A DNA stretch of 64,000 bases. Origin: Micromonospora sp. RP3T. Lineage in GTDB: Bacteria; Actinomycetota; Actinomycetes; Mycobacteriales; Micromonosporaceae. Shown here one piece after another: positions 24,013 through 31,143 of this stretch (the first letter of the stretch is position 1; every line of letters starts with the position of its first letter). Under the pieces are notes generated by a model, which made no database searches, was not told the DNA's origin, and saw nothing but the letters and a program-made list of their open reading frames with translations. The stretch spans positions 1-64,000 of the forward strand of contig NZ_PYPS01000037.1 in NCBI RefSeq assembly GCF_003027925.1, written 5' to 3'. Made by a program: the position numbers and the translations under genes.

Positions 24013-24950
24013 TGGCTGTTCTCCCTTGGTCGAGCCCCGGTCCCGGGCGGGACCGGGACGCCCGCGAGGTCGCGGGCGAGGTGGAGCGCGCCGTGCAGCG
24101 AGGAGAGCCCGCCGAGCGCGGCGGCGACGACGCGAGGCGCGGGCCGCCCCGGACGGCCGACGGCGAGGTCTCCGACCAGCGGCACGAAACCGGGCAGGCT
24201 GGTGGCGAACCCGCCGCCGACGATCGCCAGGTCGGCGGCGAGCAGCTCGCCGAGGCTCACCACCGCGGCGGCCAGCGCGGCGCAGGCCGGCTCGATCGCC
24301 GCCACCGCCCACTGCCGGCCGTCGTCCAGCCCGGCGCGCAGCCGGTGGTGGTCGACCGGTCCGCCGCGCAGCCGGGCGGCGCGGCGCAGCGTGGCCGGCC
24401 CGGACGCGACCGCCTGGAGGCAGCCGGACCGGCCACAGTCGCACCGGTCGCCGCCCAGGTCGACCACCATGTGTCCGACCTCGGCGGATACGCCGGCCGG
24501 AACGTTGCGCCCGCCGAGCACGATCCCGCCGCCGACGCCGGTGCCGACCCCGAGATAGAGCACGTCGGCGCGGCCCGCGTGGCGGGCCTCGGCCAGCGCC
24601 GCCAGGTCGCCGTCGTCGGCGTACCCGGTCGGGGTGTCGGGGAACAGGCCACGCAGCGCGCCGGCCAGGCCCAGGCCGACCCAGCTCGGCCGGCCGGGCC
24701 AGGCCACGACCGCGCCGGCCCGGTCGACGGTCGCCGGCATGGCCACGCCGACCGCGTCGACCGGGCCGAAGCCGGCGCGCAGCGCGGCCACCTCGGCGGC
24801 CAGCACGGCCAGGTCGGCGGCCGGGTCCGCGCCGGCCGGCCAGGTGACGATCCGTTCGTACGCGGGCCGGCCGGCCGCCTCGGCGCGCAGCGCGACCTTG
24901 GTGCCCCCGACGTCGACGCCCAGCAGCGCGGCGCCCGGCCCGCCCGTCAC
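24009..24950 (-). CDS. rifN: ROK-family sugar kinase, probable kanosamine kinase (RifN-like)
   Basis: A 313-aa ROK kinase. The phosphate-binding loop LLGVDVGGTKVAL is near the N-terminus and the central GTGVGGGIVLGGRNVPAGVSAEVGH leads into the zinc-binding CDCGRSGC. The glutamate usually following this cluster is Gln here. RifN phosphorylates kanosamine to kanosamine 6-phosphate, the nitrogen-carrying precursor of aminoDAHP in AHBA biosynthesis. The position inside an AHBA operon, 7 bp after the DoxX gene and overlapping the flavin reductase, supports this over a general glucokinase. The symbol is borrowed from the rifamycin cluster. Confidence 0.78.
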   Translation of the reverse strand: MTGGPGAALLGVDVGGTKVALRAEAAGRPAYERIVTWPAGADPAADLAVLAAEVAALRAGFGPVDAVGVAMPATVDRAGAVVAWPGRPSWVGLGLAGALRGLFPDTPTGYADDGDLAALAEARHAGRADVLYLGVGTGVGGGIVLGGRNVPAGVSAEVGHMVVDLGGDRCDCGRSGCLQAVASGPATLRRAARLRGGPVDHHRLRAGLDDGRQWAVAAIEPACAALAAAVVSLGELLAADLAIVGGGFATSLPGFVPLVGDLAVGRPGRPAPRVVAAALGGLSSLHGALHLARDLAGVPVPPGTGARPRENSQ

Positions 24951-24957
24951 GCCGGCC

Positions 24958-25311
24958 TCAGTGCGCCAGCAGGTGCAGGAACGCCAGCGCGGCCGAGGCG
25001 AACGCGAAGAACAGCGGCACCATGATCACCTTGCCGTCGTCCTTGGCACGCAGGTGGTAGGCGACGGCGGCGATCAGCAGCACGGTGATCGCGACCGCGG
25101 CGACCACGCCGAGCTGCCAGAACTTCAGGCCCAGCAGCAGCCCGGCGACGCCGGCCAGCTCCAGCAGGCCGATGACGCGGGTCAGCCCGGCGGAGACGCC
25201 GAGGTGCGACATCCGCTGGCGCATCTGCGCGTTGCCGGTGAGCTTCTGCACGGCCAGCGGAATCAGGATGATGGCCAGCAGGATGGTGAGAACGATGATC
25301 GCGACGGTCAC
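24958..25311 (-). CDS. DoxX-family membrane protein
   Basis: A 117-aa protein with four hydrophobic helices. The DoxX pattern is visible: an N-terminal helix, AVQKLTGNAQMRQRM, then VIGLLELAGVAGLLLGL. DoxX-like proteins are linked to quinone or thiol redox at the membrane, but their chemistry is poorly known. The setting between the RifJ- and RifN-like genes suggests a role tied to the aromatic/quinone product, such as redox or export. This is inference. Confidence 0.75.
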   Translation of the reverse strand: MTVAIIVLTILLAIILIPLAVQKLTGNAQMRQRMSHLGVSAGLTRVIGLLELAGVAGLLLGLKFWQLGVVAAVAITVLLIAAVAYHLRAKDDGKVIMVPLFFAFASAALAFLHLLAH

Positions 25312-25374
25312 GGGGTTCCTCGGGGGTCGGGTCGCCGCGGCGGACGACCGGTACGGGTGCGACAGGGTGGACGG

Positions 25375-25806
25375 TCAGGGCACGGTCGCGACGAGCGCGC
25401 GGGCCGCCAGCCGGTAGCCGAGCGCACCGAGGCCCACGATCACCCCCGAGGCCAGCGGGGCGAGCACCGAGTCGTGCCGGAAGCTCTCCCGGGCCCACAC
25501 GTTGGACAGGTGGACCTCCAGCCACGGATGGGGATAGTTGGCCAGCGCGTCGCGCAGACTCCAACCGGCGATCATCAACGCGCCCGGGTTCACGATCGCG
25601 CCCACCGTCTCATAACTGTCCTGGATGGTACGGATCATCTCGCCCTCGCAGTCGTGCTGCCTCGCGACGACCCGCCACCCCCGTCCGGCGACCTCCTCGC
25701 CGACCGCCCGCTCGATGTCCGCCACCGTGTCGGTGCCGTAGATCTCCGGTTCCCGTTTGCCGAGGATGCCCAGGTTCGGGCCGTTGAGCAGGAGCACCTC
25801 GGGCAC
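25375..25806 (-). CDS. rifJ: Type II 3-dehydroquinate dehydratase, acting on aminoDHQ (RifJ-like)
   Basis: A 143-aa enzyme that dehydrates 5-deoxy-5-amino-3-dehydroquinate to the aminodehydroshikimate precursor of AHBA. Type II DHQase motifs are LLLNGPNLGILGKREPEIYG (catalytic Arg and Tyr), QHDCEGEMI, VNPGALMIAGWSLRDAL and WLEVHLSNVWARESFRH (catalytic His). The GTG at 25806 gives the normal length; the ATG at 25842 adds 12 residues (MTCRRPIPVRCN) outside the family. It is the first gene of the minus-strand operon and divergent from the AHBA synthase gene. Confidence 0.85.
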   Translation of the reverse strand: MPEVLLLNGPNLGILGKREPEIYGTDTVADIERAVGEEVAGRGWRVVARQHDCEGEMIRTIQDSYETVGAIVNPGALMIAGWSLRDALANYPHPWLEVHLSNVWARESFRHDSVLAPLASGVIVGLGALGYRLAARALVATVP

Positions 25807-25880
25807 GTTGCACCTCACCGGAATCGGACGACGACAGGTCATCGGAGTATCGACCCCGTCCCCCGTGTCGACCCCCGCCG

Positions 25881-25948
25881 GCAGGGGGCGGTTAGGGGCG
25901 GCTAGGGGCCGTTAGGGGAGGTCAGCGCCGTGCCGGCTCGGTTAGCGT
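25881..25948 (+). promoter_or_regulatory. Tandem 10-bp GTTAGGGG repeats and promoter of the AHBA synthase operon
   Basis: Four units stand in exact 10-bp register: GCAGGGGGCG (25881), GTTAGGGGCG (25891), GCTAGGGGCC (25901) and GTTAGGGGAG (25911). The last core ends at 25918. After 24 nt a likely -10 box TAGCGT begins at 25943, 42 bp before the ATG. One helical turn per unit places all copies on one face of the DNA. The same core occurs at the two other divergent promoters of the cluster (31064, 49079), so this is probably the binding site of the pathway activator. It may also serve the divergent RifJ-like operon. Confidence 0.65.
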
Positions 25949-25989
25949 CCTGCCGGGCCGTTCCAATCTGGATCAGGGAGTGGGACATC

Positions 25990-27147
25990 ATGAGTGATCT
26001 GTCGGCGCCGGAGTTCCCCGAGTGGCCGCAGTTCGGCGACGAGGAACGGACCGGCCTCATCCGGGCCCTGGAGCAGGGCCAGTGGTGGCGTGTCGGAGGC
26101 AACGAGGTCGACACGTTCGAGGCCGAGTTCGCCGCGTACCACGGGTCGTCGCACGCGCTGGCCGTCACCAACGGCACGCACGCGCTGGAGGTGGCGCTGG
26201 AGGTCCTGGGCGTCGGACCGGGCACCGAGGTGATCGTCCCGGCCTTCACGTTCATCTCGTCGTCGCTGGCCGCGCAGCGCCTCGGCGCGGTGGCCGTGCC
26301 GGTCGACGTGGACCTGGACACCTACTGCGTCGACCCGGACGCGGTGGCCGCCGCCATCACCGACCGGACCCGGGTGGTGATGCCGGTGCACATGGCCGGG
26401 CAGTTCGCCGACATGGACGCGCTCGACAAGATCACCTCCGACGCCGGCGTCGCGTTGCTCCAGGACGCCGCGCACGCGCACGGCGCGCAGTGGCAGGGCA
26501 AGCGGGTCGGTGAACTCGGCTCCGTCGCCGCGTTCAGCTTCCAGAACGGCAAGCTGATGACCGCCGGCGAGGGCGGCGCGGTGCTCTTCCCCGACGAGGA
26601 GAGCTACGAGAAGGCGTTCCTGGTGCACAGCTGCGGCCGGCCCCGCACCGACCGGGACTACCTGCACCGCACCACCGGCTCGAACTACCGGATGAACGAG
26701 TTCAGTGCCGCCGTGCTGCGCGCCCAACTGTCCCGCCTGGACGGTCAGATCGCGGTGCGCGAACAGCGCTGGCCGCTGCTGGCGAGCCTGCTCGCCGAGA
26801 TTCCCGGCGTGGTGCCGCAGGGACGCGACCCGCGCGGCGACCGCAACCCGCACTACATGGCCATGTTCCGGATCCCCGGCATCACGTCGGAACGCCGCCG
26901 GGTCGTGGTCGACGAGCTGATCGCCCGGGGCATCCCGGCGTTCGTCGCGTTCCGTGCCATCTACCGCTGCGACGGCTTCTGGCTGGCCGGCGCGCCGGAC
27001 GAGACCGTCGAGCAGATCGCCGAGCGGTGCCCGAACGTCGAGCAGATCCACGCCGACTGTGTCTGGCTGCACCACCGCACGCTGCTCGGCACCGAGGAGC
27101 AGATGCACCAGATCGCCGCCGTGCTCGCCGACGTGCTGGCCGGATGA
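25990..27147 (+). CDS. rifK: 3-amino-5-hydroxybenzoate (AHBA) synthase
   Basis: A 385-aa PLP enzyme of the DegT/DnrJ/EryC1 family that aromatises aminodehydroshikimate to AHBA, the ansamycin starter. The Schiff-base lysine is Lys188 in SFQNGKLMTAGEGGA and the pyridine-nitrogen aspartate is Asp159 in LLQDAAHAHG. The lysine number and its NGKLMTAGEGG context equal those remembered for RifK, which separates AHBA synthases from ordinary sugar aminotransferases. RifK-type enzymes can also act as UDP-3-ketoglucose transaminases in kanosamine supply. ATG 25990 follows GGGAG by ten bases. It overlaps rifL by ATGA. This gene is the best single marker of the cluster type. Confidence 0.95.
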   Translation: MSDLSAPEFPEWPQFGDEERTGLIRALEQGQWWRVGGNEVDTFEAEFAAYHGSSHALAVTNGTHALEVALEVLGVGPGTEVIVPAFTFISSSLAAQRLGAVAVPVDVDLDTYCVDPDAVAAAITDRTRVVMPVHMAGQFADMDALDKITSDAGVALLQDAAHAHGAQWQGKRVGELGSVAAFSFQNGKLMTAGEGGAVLFPDEESYEKAFLVHSCGRPRTDRDYLHRTTGSNYRMNEFSAAVLRAQLSRLDGQIAVREQRWPLLASLLAEIPGVVPQGRDPRGDRNPHYMAMFRIPGITSERRRVVVDELIARGIPAFVAFRAIYRCDGFWLAGAPDETVEQIAERCPNVEQIHADCVWLHHRTLLGTEEQMHQIAAVLADVLAG

Positions 27148-28265
27148 CCGGGCCGCAGCCGGCCGCCGCGCCGGGGCGTACCGTCCGGGTCGCGGTGGCC
27201 GGTCTCGGCTGGGCCGGGCGGCAGATCTGGCTGCCCCGGCTCGCCGCGCACCAGCGGTTCACGGTGACCGCCGTGGTCGACCCGGACGCCGCCGCCCGGG
27301 ACCGGGCCCGCACCGCGCACGGCGTGCCCGACGCGTACGCCGACGTGGCCGACCTGCCCACCGACGCCGCCGACCTGGTGGTGGTGGCGGTCCCCAACCA
27401 CCTGCACGCCAGCGTGGCGGCCCGGCTGCTGCGCCGGGGCGTACCGGTGTTCCTGGAGAAGCCGGTCTGCCTCACCTCCGCCGAGGCCGCCGACCTGGCC
27501 GACGCCGAACGCGCCGGCGGCGCGGTACTGCTGGCCGGCAGCGCCGCCCGCTACCGCGCCGACGTGCGGGCCCTGCTGCGGGCCGTGGTCGACCTCGGGC
27601 CGGTCCGGCACGTCGACGTCGCCTGGGTACGCGCCCGGGGGGTGCCCGACGCCGGCGGCTGGTTCACCCGGCGGGACCTCTCCGGCGGCGGCGCGCTCGT
27701 CGACCTGGGCTGGCACCTGCTCGACACGGTGCTGCCGCTGCTCGGCCCGGCGCCGATCGCGCACGCGGTGGGCAGCGTCTCCGACGACTTCGTCAACGAC
27801 GGCGCCGCGCAGGCCGCGTGGCGCGGCACCGCCGGGCCCGGTGGACGCGGCGACGTCGAGGACACCGCCCGCGCGTTCCTGCTCACCGCCGACGGCGCGT
27901 CCGCCGCGCTGCACGCCTGCTGGGCGTCGCACGAGGCGACGGACCGCACCACCATCTCCGTGCACGGGACCCACGGCTCGGCGATGCTGCGCTGCACGTT
28001 CGGGTTCAGCCCGAACCGGGTCGGCGCGCCGGAGCTGACCCGTACCCGCGACGGCGAGACCGTCGCGCTGCCGCTGGCCGCCGAGACCATCGGCGCCGAG
28101 TACGACCGGCAGCTCGACGCGCTGCCCGGCCTGCTCGCCGACGAGGCCAGCCGGGGCGTGGCCGCCGCCGACGCCCGCCGCACCATCGACGCCATCGAAC
28201 GTGTCTACCGCTGCGCCCGGCCCACCCCGCCGGTGCCCGCGCTGGCGGGAGCGCGCGACCGGTGA
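27144..28265 (+). CDS. rifL: Gfo/Idh/MocA-family oxidoreductase (RifL-like)
   Basis: A 373-aa NAD(P)-dependent oxidoreductase. The Rossmann motif VAVAGLGWAGRQIWLPRL is at residues about 15-32, EKPVCLTS at about 105-112, and the C-terminal substrate half contains SGGGALVDLGWHLLDTVLPLLG. RifL works with RifK in forming the 3-amino group of the kanosamine precursor by oxidising UDP-glucose at C3. Coupling to the AHBA synthase gene by a 4-bp overlap supports the same role here. Confidence 0.85.
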   Translation: MTGPQPAAAPGRTVRVAVAGLGWAGRQIWLPRLAAHQRFTVTAVVDPDAAARDRARTAHGVPDAYADVADLPTDAADLVVVAVPNHLHASVAARLLRRGVPVFLEKPVCLTSAEAADLADAERAGGAVLLAGSAARYRADVRALLRAVVDLGPVRHVDVAWVRARGVPDAGGWFTRRDLSGGGALVDLGWHLLDTVLPLLGPAPIAHAVGSVSDDFVNDGAAQAAWRGTAGPGGRGDVEDTARAFLLTADGASAALHACWASHEATDRTTISVHGTHGSAMLRCTFGFSPNRVGAPELTRTRDGETVALPLAAETIGAEYDRQLDALPGLLADEASRGVAAADARRTIDAIERVYRCARPTPPVPALAGARDR

Positions 28266-28299
28266 GAACCACCGGGCGACATCACCTTCGGGAGCAGCC

Positions 28300-28989
28300 A
28301 TGAATCAGCCGCCGTCGACCGCCGGCGCCACCGTCCTCGCCCGGCGTACGGGCCCGATCCGCGCTGTCGTGTTCGACCTCGACGGGGTCGTGGTCGACAG
28401 CTCGGCGGTGATGCGGGAGGCGTTCAGCGTCGCGTACGCCGAGGTGGTGGGCGGCGGACCGGCGCCGTTCGAGGAGTACAACAAGCACATGGGGCGGTAC
28501 TTCCCGGACATCATGCGGCTGATGGGGCTGCCGCTGGAGATGGAGGCGCCGTTCGTCCGGGAGAGCTACCGGCTGGCGCACCGGGTGCCGCTGTTCCCCG
28601 GCGTCCGGGAGACGCTGGAGGCGCTGCACGAGCGCGGCGTCCGGATGGCGGTCGCCACCGGCAAGAGCGGCCCCCGCGCCCGGTCCCTGCTGGACCTGCT
28701 CGGCGTGCTCGGGCTCTTCGACCACGTGATCGGCTCGGACGAGGTGCCCCGCCCCAAGCCGGCGCCGGACATCGTGCTGCGCGCGTTGGCCCTGCTCGAC
28801 ATGCCGCCCGGCGTGGCCATGATGGTCGGTGACGCGATCACGGACCTGACCAGCGGCCGGGACGCCGGGGTGACCACGGTGGCCACCACCTGGCACGGCG
28901 GTGACGTGACCGCGCTGCTGGCCGCCGGCCCCGACCTGGTCGCGCACAAGCCCGAGGAACTGCTCACGCACTGCCCGGCGGTGCGCTGA
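28300..28989 (+). CDS. rifM: HAD-family phosphatase (RifM-like)
   Basis: A 229-aa haloacid-dehalogenase phosphatase with all motifs: VVFDLDGVVVDS (nucleophile DxD), MAVATGKSG, RPKPAPDIVL (Lys) and MVGDAITDLTSGRDAGV (acidic pair). RifM homologues are a standard part of AHBA gene sets, where a sugar-phosphate phosphatase is needed in the kanosamine/aminoDAHP supply. Start 28300 has GGAG five bases upstream. It is the third gene of the rifKLM-like operon and converges with rifG. Confidence 0.85.
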   Translation: MNQPPSTAGATVLARRTGPIRAVVFDLDGVVVDSSAVMREAFSVAYAEVVGGGPAPFEEYNKHMGRYFPDIMRLMGLPLEMEAPFVRESYRLAHRVPLFPGVRETLEALHERGVRMAVATGKSGPRARSLLDLLGVLGLFDHVIGSDEVPRPKPAPDIVLRALALLDMPPGVAMMVGDAITDLTSGRDAGVTTVATTWHGGDVTALLAAGPDLVAHKPEELLTHCPAVR

Positions 28990-29073
28990 GGCACGACCCG
29001 GCGATGGTGAGGGTTGGCGCGGTCCACCCGAGTGTCACGGTGCGTGAGGGTCACCAGGAGATGGTGGCGACGA

Positions 29074-29129
29074 AGCGATATACCCTCAGGTCATAATTAT
29101 GACAAGTGGTCATATCGCTCTTGAGCGAT
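29074..29129. repeat. AT-rich concentric inverted repeat between convergent rifM- and rifG-like genes
   Basis: A 46-bp imperfect palindrome (29074-29119) has a perfect 14-bp core GTCATAATTATGAC (29090-29103) and perfect outer arms AGCGATAT (29074-29081) and ATATCGCT (29112-29119), all sharing one centre. An overlapping hairpin ATCGCTC-TT-GAGCGAT follows (29114-29129), giving three AGCGAT copies. The block is far more AT-rich than its surroundings. The remaining 28990-29073 and 29130-29175 show no gene. It may be a bidirectional terminator or an operator; the sequence alone does not decide. Confidence 0.65.
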
Positions 29130-29175
29130 CTCCTCCCTCGACGCCGACACGCCCGAGTGCCGGGCCTCGACCTAC

Positions 29176-30186
29176 CTACATCTCGGCCAGGGCGGCGCGG
29201 ACCTCGGTCTCCGGCACGTCCGCGACCAGCTCAGGGCCGGTCGCGCCGTCCAGCACGAAGGTCAGGCCGGCGGTGGACTTCTTGTCGCGCCGCATGAACG
29301 CGATCAGCTCGTCGTGCGTCACCCCCGGCGGCAGCGCGGTCTCCAGGCCGTAGCCGGCCACCACCTCGTGGTGCTCGGCCACCCGGTCGGCGTCGATCCG
29401 ACCGAGCCGCCCGGCCAGCCGACCGGCGAACACCGTGCCCACGCCGACCGCCTCGCCGTGCCGCAGCCGGAAGTCGGTGGCCCGCTCCAGCGCGTGACCG
29501 AGCGTGTGACCGTAGTTGAGGATGTGCCGCAGCCCCGCGTCGCGCTCGTCGGCGGCGACCACCCGGGCCTTGAGCGCCACGCACGCGGTGATCTGCTCGG
29601 TCACCGTCCGGCCGCGCAGGTCGCCGGCGCCGATGAAGTGCGCGCGGGCGATCTCGCCGTAGCCGTTGCGTCGCTCCACCTCCGGCAGCGTGCCCAGGTG
29701 CTCGGTGTCGCAGAGCACCGCGCGCGGCTGCCAGTAGACGCCGACCAGGTTCTTGCCCTCCGGCAGGTTCACCGCGGTCTTGCCGCCCACGCTGGCGTCC
29801 ACCTGGGCGAGCAGCGACGTCGGCAGGTGGATGACCGCGACGCCCCGGTGGTAGAGGCCGGCGGCCAGGCCGACCACGTCGGTGGTGGTGCCGCCGCCGC
29901 AGGAGACCACCGCGTCGGCGCGGGTCAACCCGAACTCGGCGAACGCCCGGCACAACGTCTCCACGGTGGCCAGCGTCTTGTCGTGCTCGCCGTCGCGGGC
30001 CGGCACCACCCGGTGCGGCACGCCCGGGTCGGGCGTCCACTCCGGCGGGCGGGCCGAGACCACCACGACCCGGCGGGCGCCGATCCGCGCCACCTCCGCG
30101 GCCAGCCGGTGCCGCACGCCCGGGCCCACCAGCACCGGGTACGCGCGGTCGCCCAGTTCCACGTCGACCCGTTCCACGACGGTCAT
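29176..30186 (-). CDS. rifG: 3-dehydroquinate synthase homologue, aminoDHQ synthase (RifG-like)
   Basis: A 336-aa NAD-dependent cyclase that in the AHBA pathway converts aminoDAHP to aminodehydroquinate. Family motifs are SCGGGTTTDVVGLAAGLYHRG (NAD site), PTSLLAQVDASVGGKTAVN, GKNLVGVYWQPRAV, the metal-binding NYGHTLGHALE and the basic RRDKKSTAG. The start at 30186 overlaps the stop of the upstream SpaB_C-like gene by ATGA and gives normal length; the frame continues upstream only as a shadow. Setting in the cluster favours the amino-sugar substrate over the primary shikimate pathway. The symbol is borrowed from the rifamycin cluster. Confidence 0.85.
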   Translation of the reverse strand: MTVVERVDVELGDRAYPVLVGPGVRHRLAAEVARIGARRVVVVSARPPEWTPDPGVPHRVVPARDGEHDKTLATVETLCRAFAEFGLTRADAVVSCGGGTTTDVVGLAAGLYHRGVAVIHLPTSLLAQVDASVGGKTAVNLPEGKNLVGVYWQPRAVLCDTEHLGTLPEVERRNGYGEIARAHFIGAGDLRGRTVTEQITACVALKARVVAADERDAGLRHILNYGHTLGHALERATDFRLRHGEAVGVGTVFAGRLAGRLGRIDADRVAEHHEVVAGYGLETALPPGVTHDELIAFMRRDKKSTAGLTFVLDGATGPELVADVPETEVRAALAEM

Positions 30187-30959
30187 CCGACTCTCCCACC
30201 TGGTGCGGGGACGGTGTGCCCGGCCAGCCGCAACGCCAGCGCGGCCAGCGAGTCGACGGCCGGGTCGATGCCCCAGCGGCGGTGGCTGAGCTGGGCGTGC
30301 TCGGCGATCAGGAAACCGCGCGGCGCGGCCGGGTGGTCCTCGGCGACCACCTCGGTCACCCGGTCCAGGTAGCGCCGCCAGGCCGCCGACACCGGATCGT
30401 CGGCGAGCGGCAGGTCGGCGGCGGCCAGCACGATCTTGTCGGCGCCGGCGTGCGCCTGCGCGGCGAGGTCCCGGCGCTGCGCCCCGGTCAGCGTGCGACT
30501 GCGGTCCTGCCAGTGCAGGAACAGGAAGGACGCCCGGTCGCCGGCCGGCAACAGCCCGCACAGGTGCCGCAGGTGCGCCACCGCGAGCGGCAGCTCCAGG
30601 CCGGCCAGCCACGGCGGCTCACCGCCGAGCAGACCCAACGCCACCTCGCTGCCGGCGTGGGCGAGCGGTCCGCCCCGGGCCGGGTCGCGCACCGCGTACG
30701 CCGGGGGCGCCGGCCGGGCCGACGGGCCGAGCCGGTCCCGTGCCAGGTCCAGCGCGGCGGGCCCGGCGTGCAGGCCCAGCCGCAGCCGGGTCGGAGCGGG
30801 TGAGTCGAGCCGGTCGAAGAACCAGCAGCCGTCCGGGTCGGCGGCGCGCAGCTCGGACACCAGCCCCGCCAGCACCGTGCCGACCAGCTCGGCCGCCCGC
30901 ACGTCGACGCATCCCCCGCCGGGCACGGCGAGGTCGGCGAACAACCAGGAGCGTTCCAT
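30183..30959 (-). CDS. Stand-alone SpaB_C / thiopeptide-cyclase-like protein
   Basis: A 258-aa protein whose whole length follows the lantibiotic-dehydratase C-terminal (thiopeptide-type bacteriocin) domain: MERSWLFADLAVPGG, DPDGCWFFDRLDSPAPTRLRLGLHAGP (family WFF.RY.DP..HLRLRL), GGPLAHAGSEVALGLLGG, and a helical end with EHAQLSHRRWGIDPAVDSLAALALRLAG. In lanthipeptide pathways this domain eliminates glutamate; in thiopeptides stand-alone versions form the pyridine ring. It is the first gene of the operon with rifG, divergent from PKS A under the shared promoter. No lanthipeptide or thiopeptide precursor gene is visible. The family call is from remembered consensus; function here is unknown. 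Confidence 0.6.
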   Translation of the reverse strand: MERSWLFADLAVPGGGCVDVRAAELVGTVLAGLVSELRAADPDGCWFFDRLDSPAPTRLRLGLHAGPAALDLARDRLGPSARPAPPAYAVRDPARGGPLAHAGSEVALGLLGGEPPWLAGLELPLAVAHLRHLCGLLPAGDRASFLFLHWQDRSRTLTGAQRRDLAAQAHAGADKIVLAAADLPLADDPVSAAWRRYLDRVTEVVAEDHPAAPRGFLIAEHAQLSHRRWGIDPAVDSLAALALRLAGHTVPAPGGRVG

Positions 30960-31063
30960 GGCACCTCGACTGTCGGCGGTGGTACGCGGCGTCCTCGGGG
31001 CGTGCCCATCATCACCGCGCCGGCCCGCCGGAGGGCCCGCACGCGGCCGGGAACCGGGGTCCG

Positions 31064-31111
31064 GTTAGGGGGCGACAGGGGTAGGTCACCGCCGGGCCGC
31101 TGGCCAGACTT
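31064..31111 (+). promoter_or_regulatory. GTTAGGGG-type repeats and promoter of PKS A
   Basis: GTTAGGGGGC (31064-31073) and GACAGGGGTA (31074-31083) form two 10-bp units in tandem. The second core ends at 31081; a weak -10-like AGACTT begins 24 nt later (31106-31111), the same spacing as at the AHBA synthase and PKS B promoters. A GAAGGA ribosome site (31125-31130) precedes the ATG at 31144. The 184-bp region also has to drive the divergent SpaB_C-like/rifG operon. Confidence 0.6.
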
Positions 31112-31143
31112 GGGCCGTTACGGCGAAGGACGGATGTGCTGAC

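Noticed and set aside
29099..29353. 84-aa plus-strand frame starting inside the AT-rich palindrome
   Set aside because: It lies antisense to the end of the rifG-like gene, has no ribosome site and no family resemblance.
30183..30959. The SpaB_C-like gene as evidence for a separate lanthipeptide or thiopeptide cluster
   Set aside because: No precursor peptide, dehydratase N-domain, cyclodehydratase or lanthionine cyclase is seen within the window.
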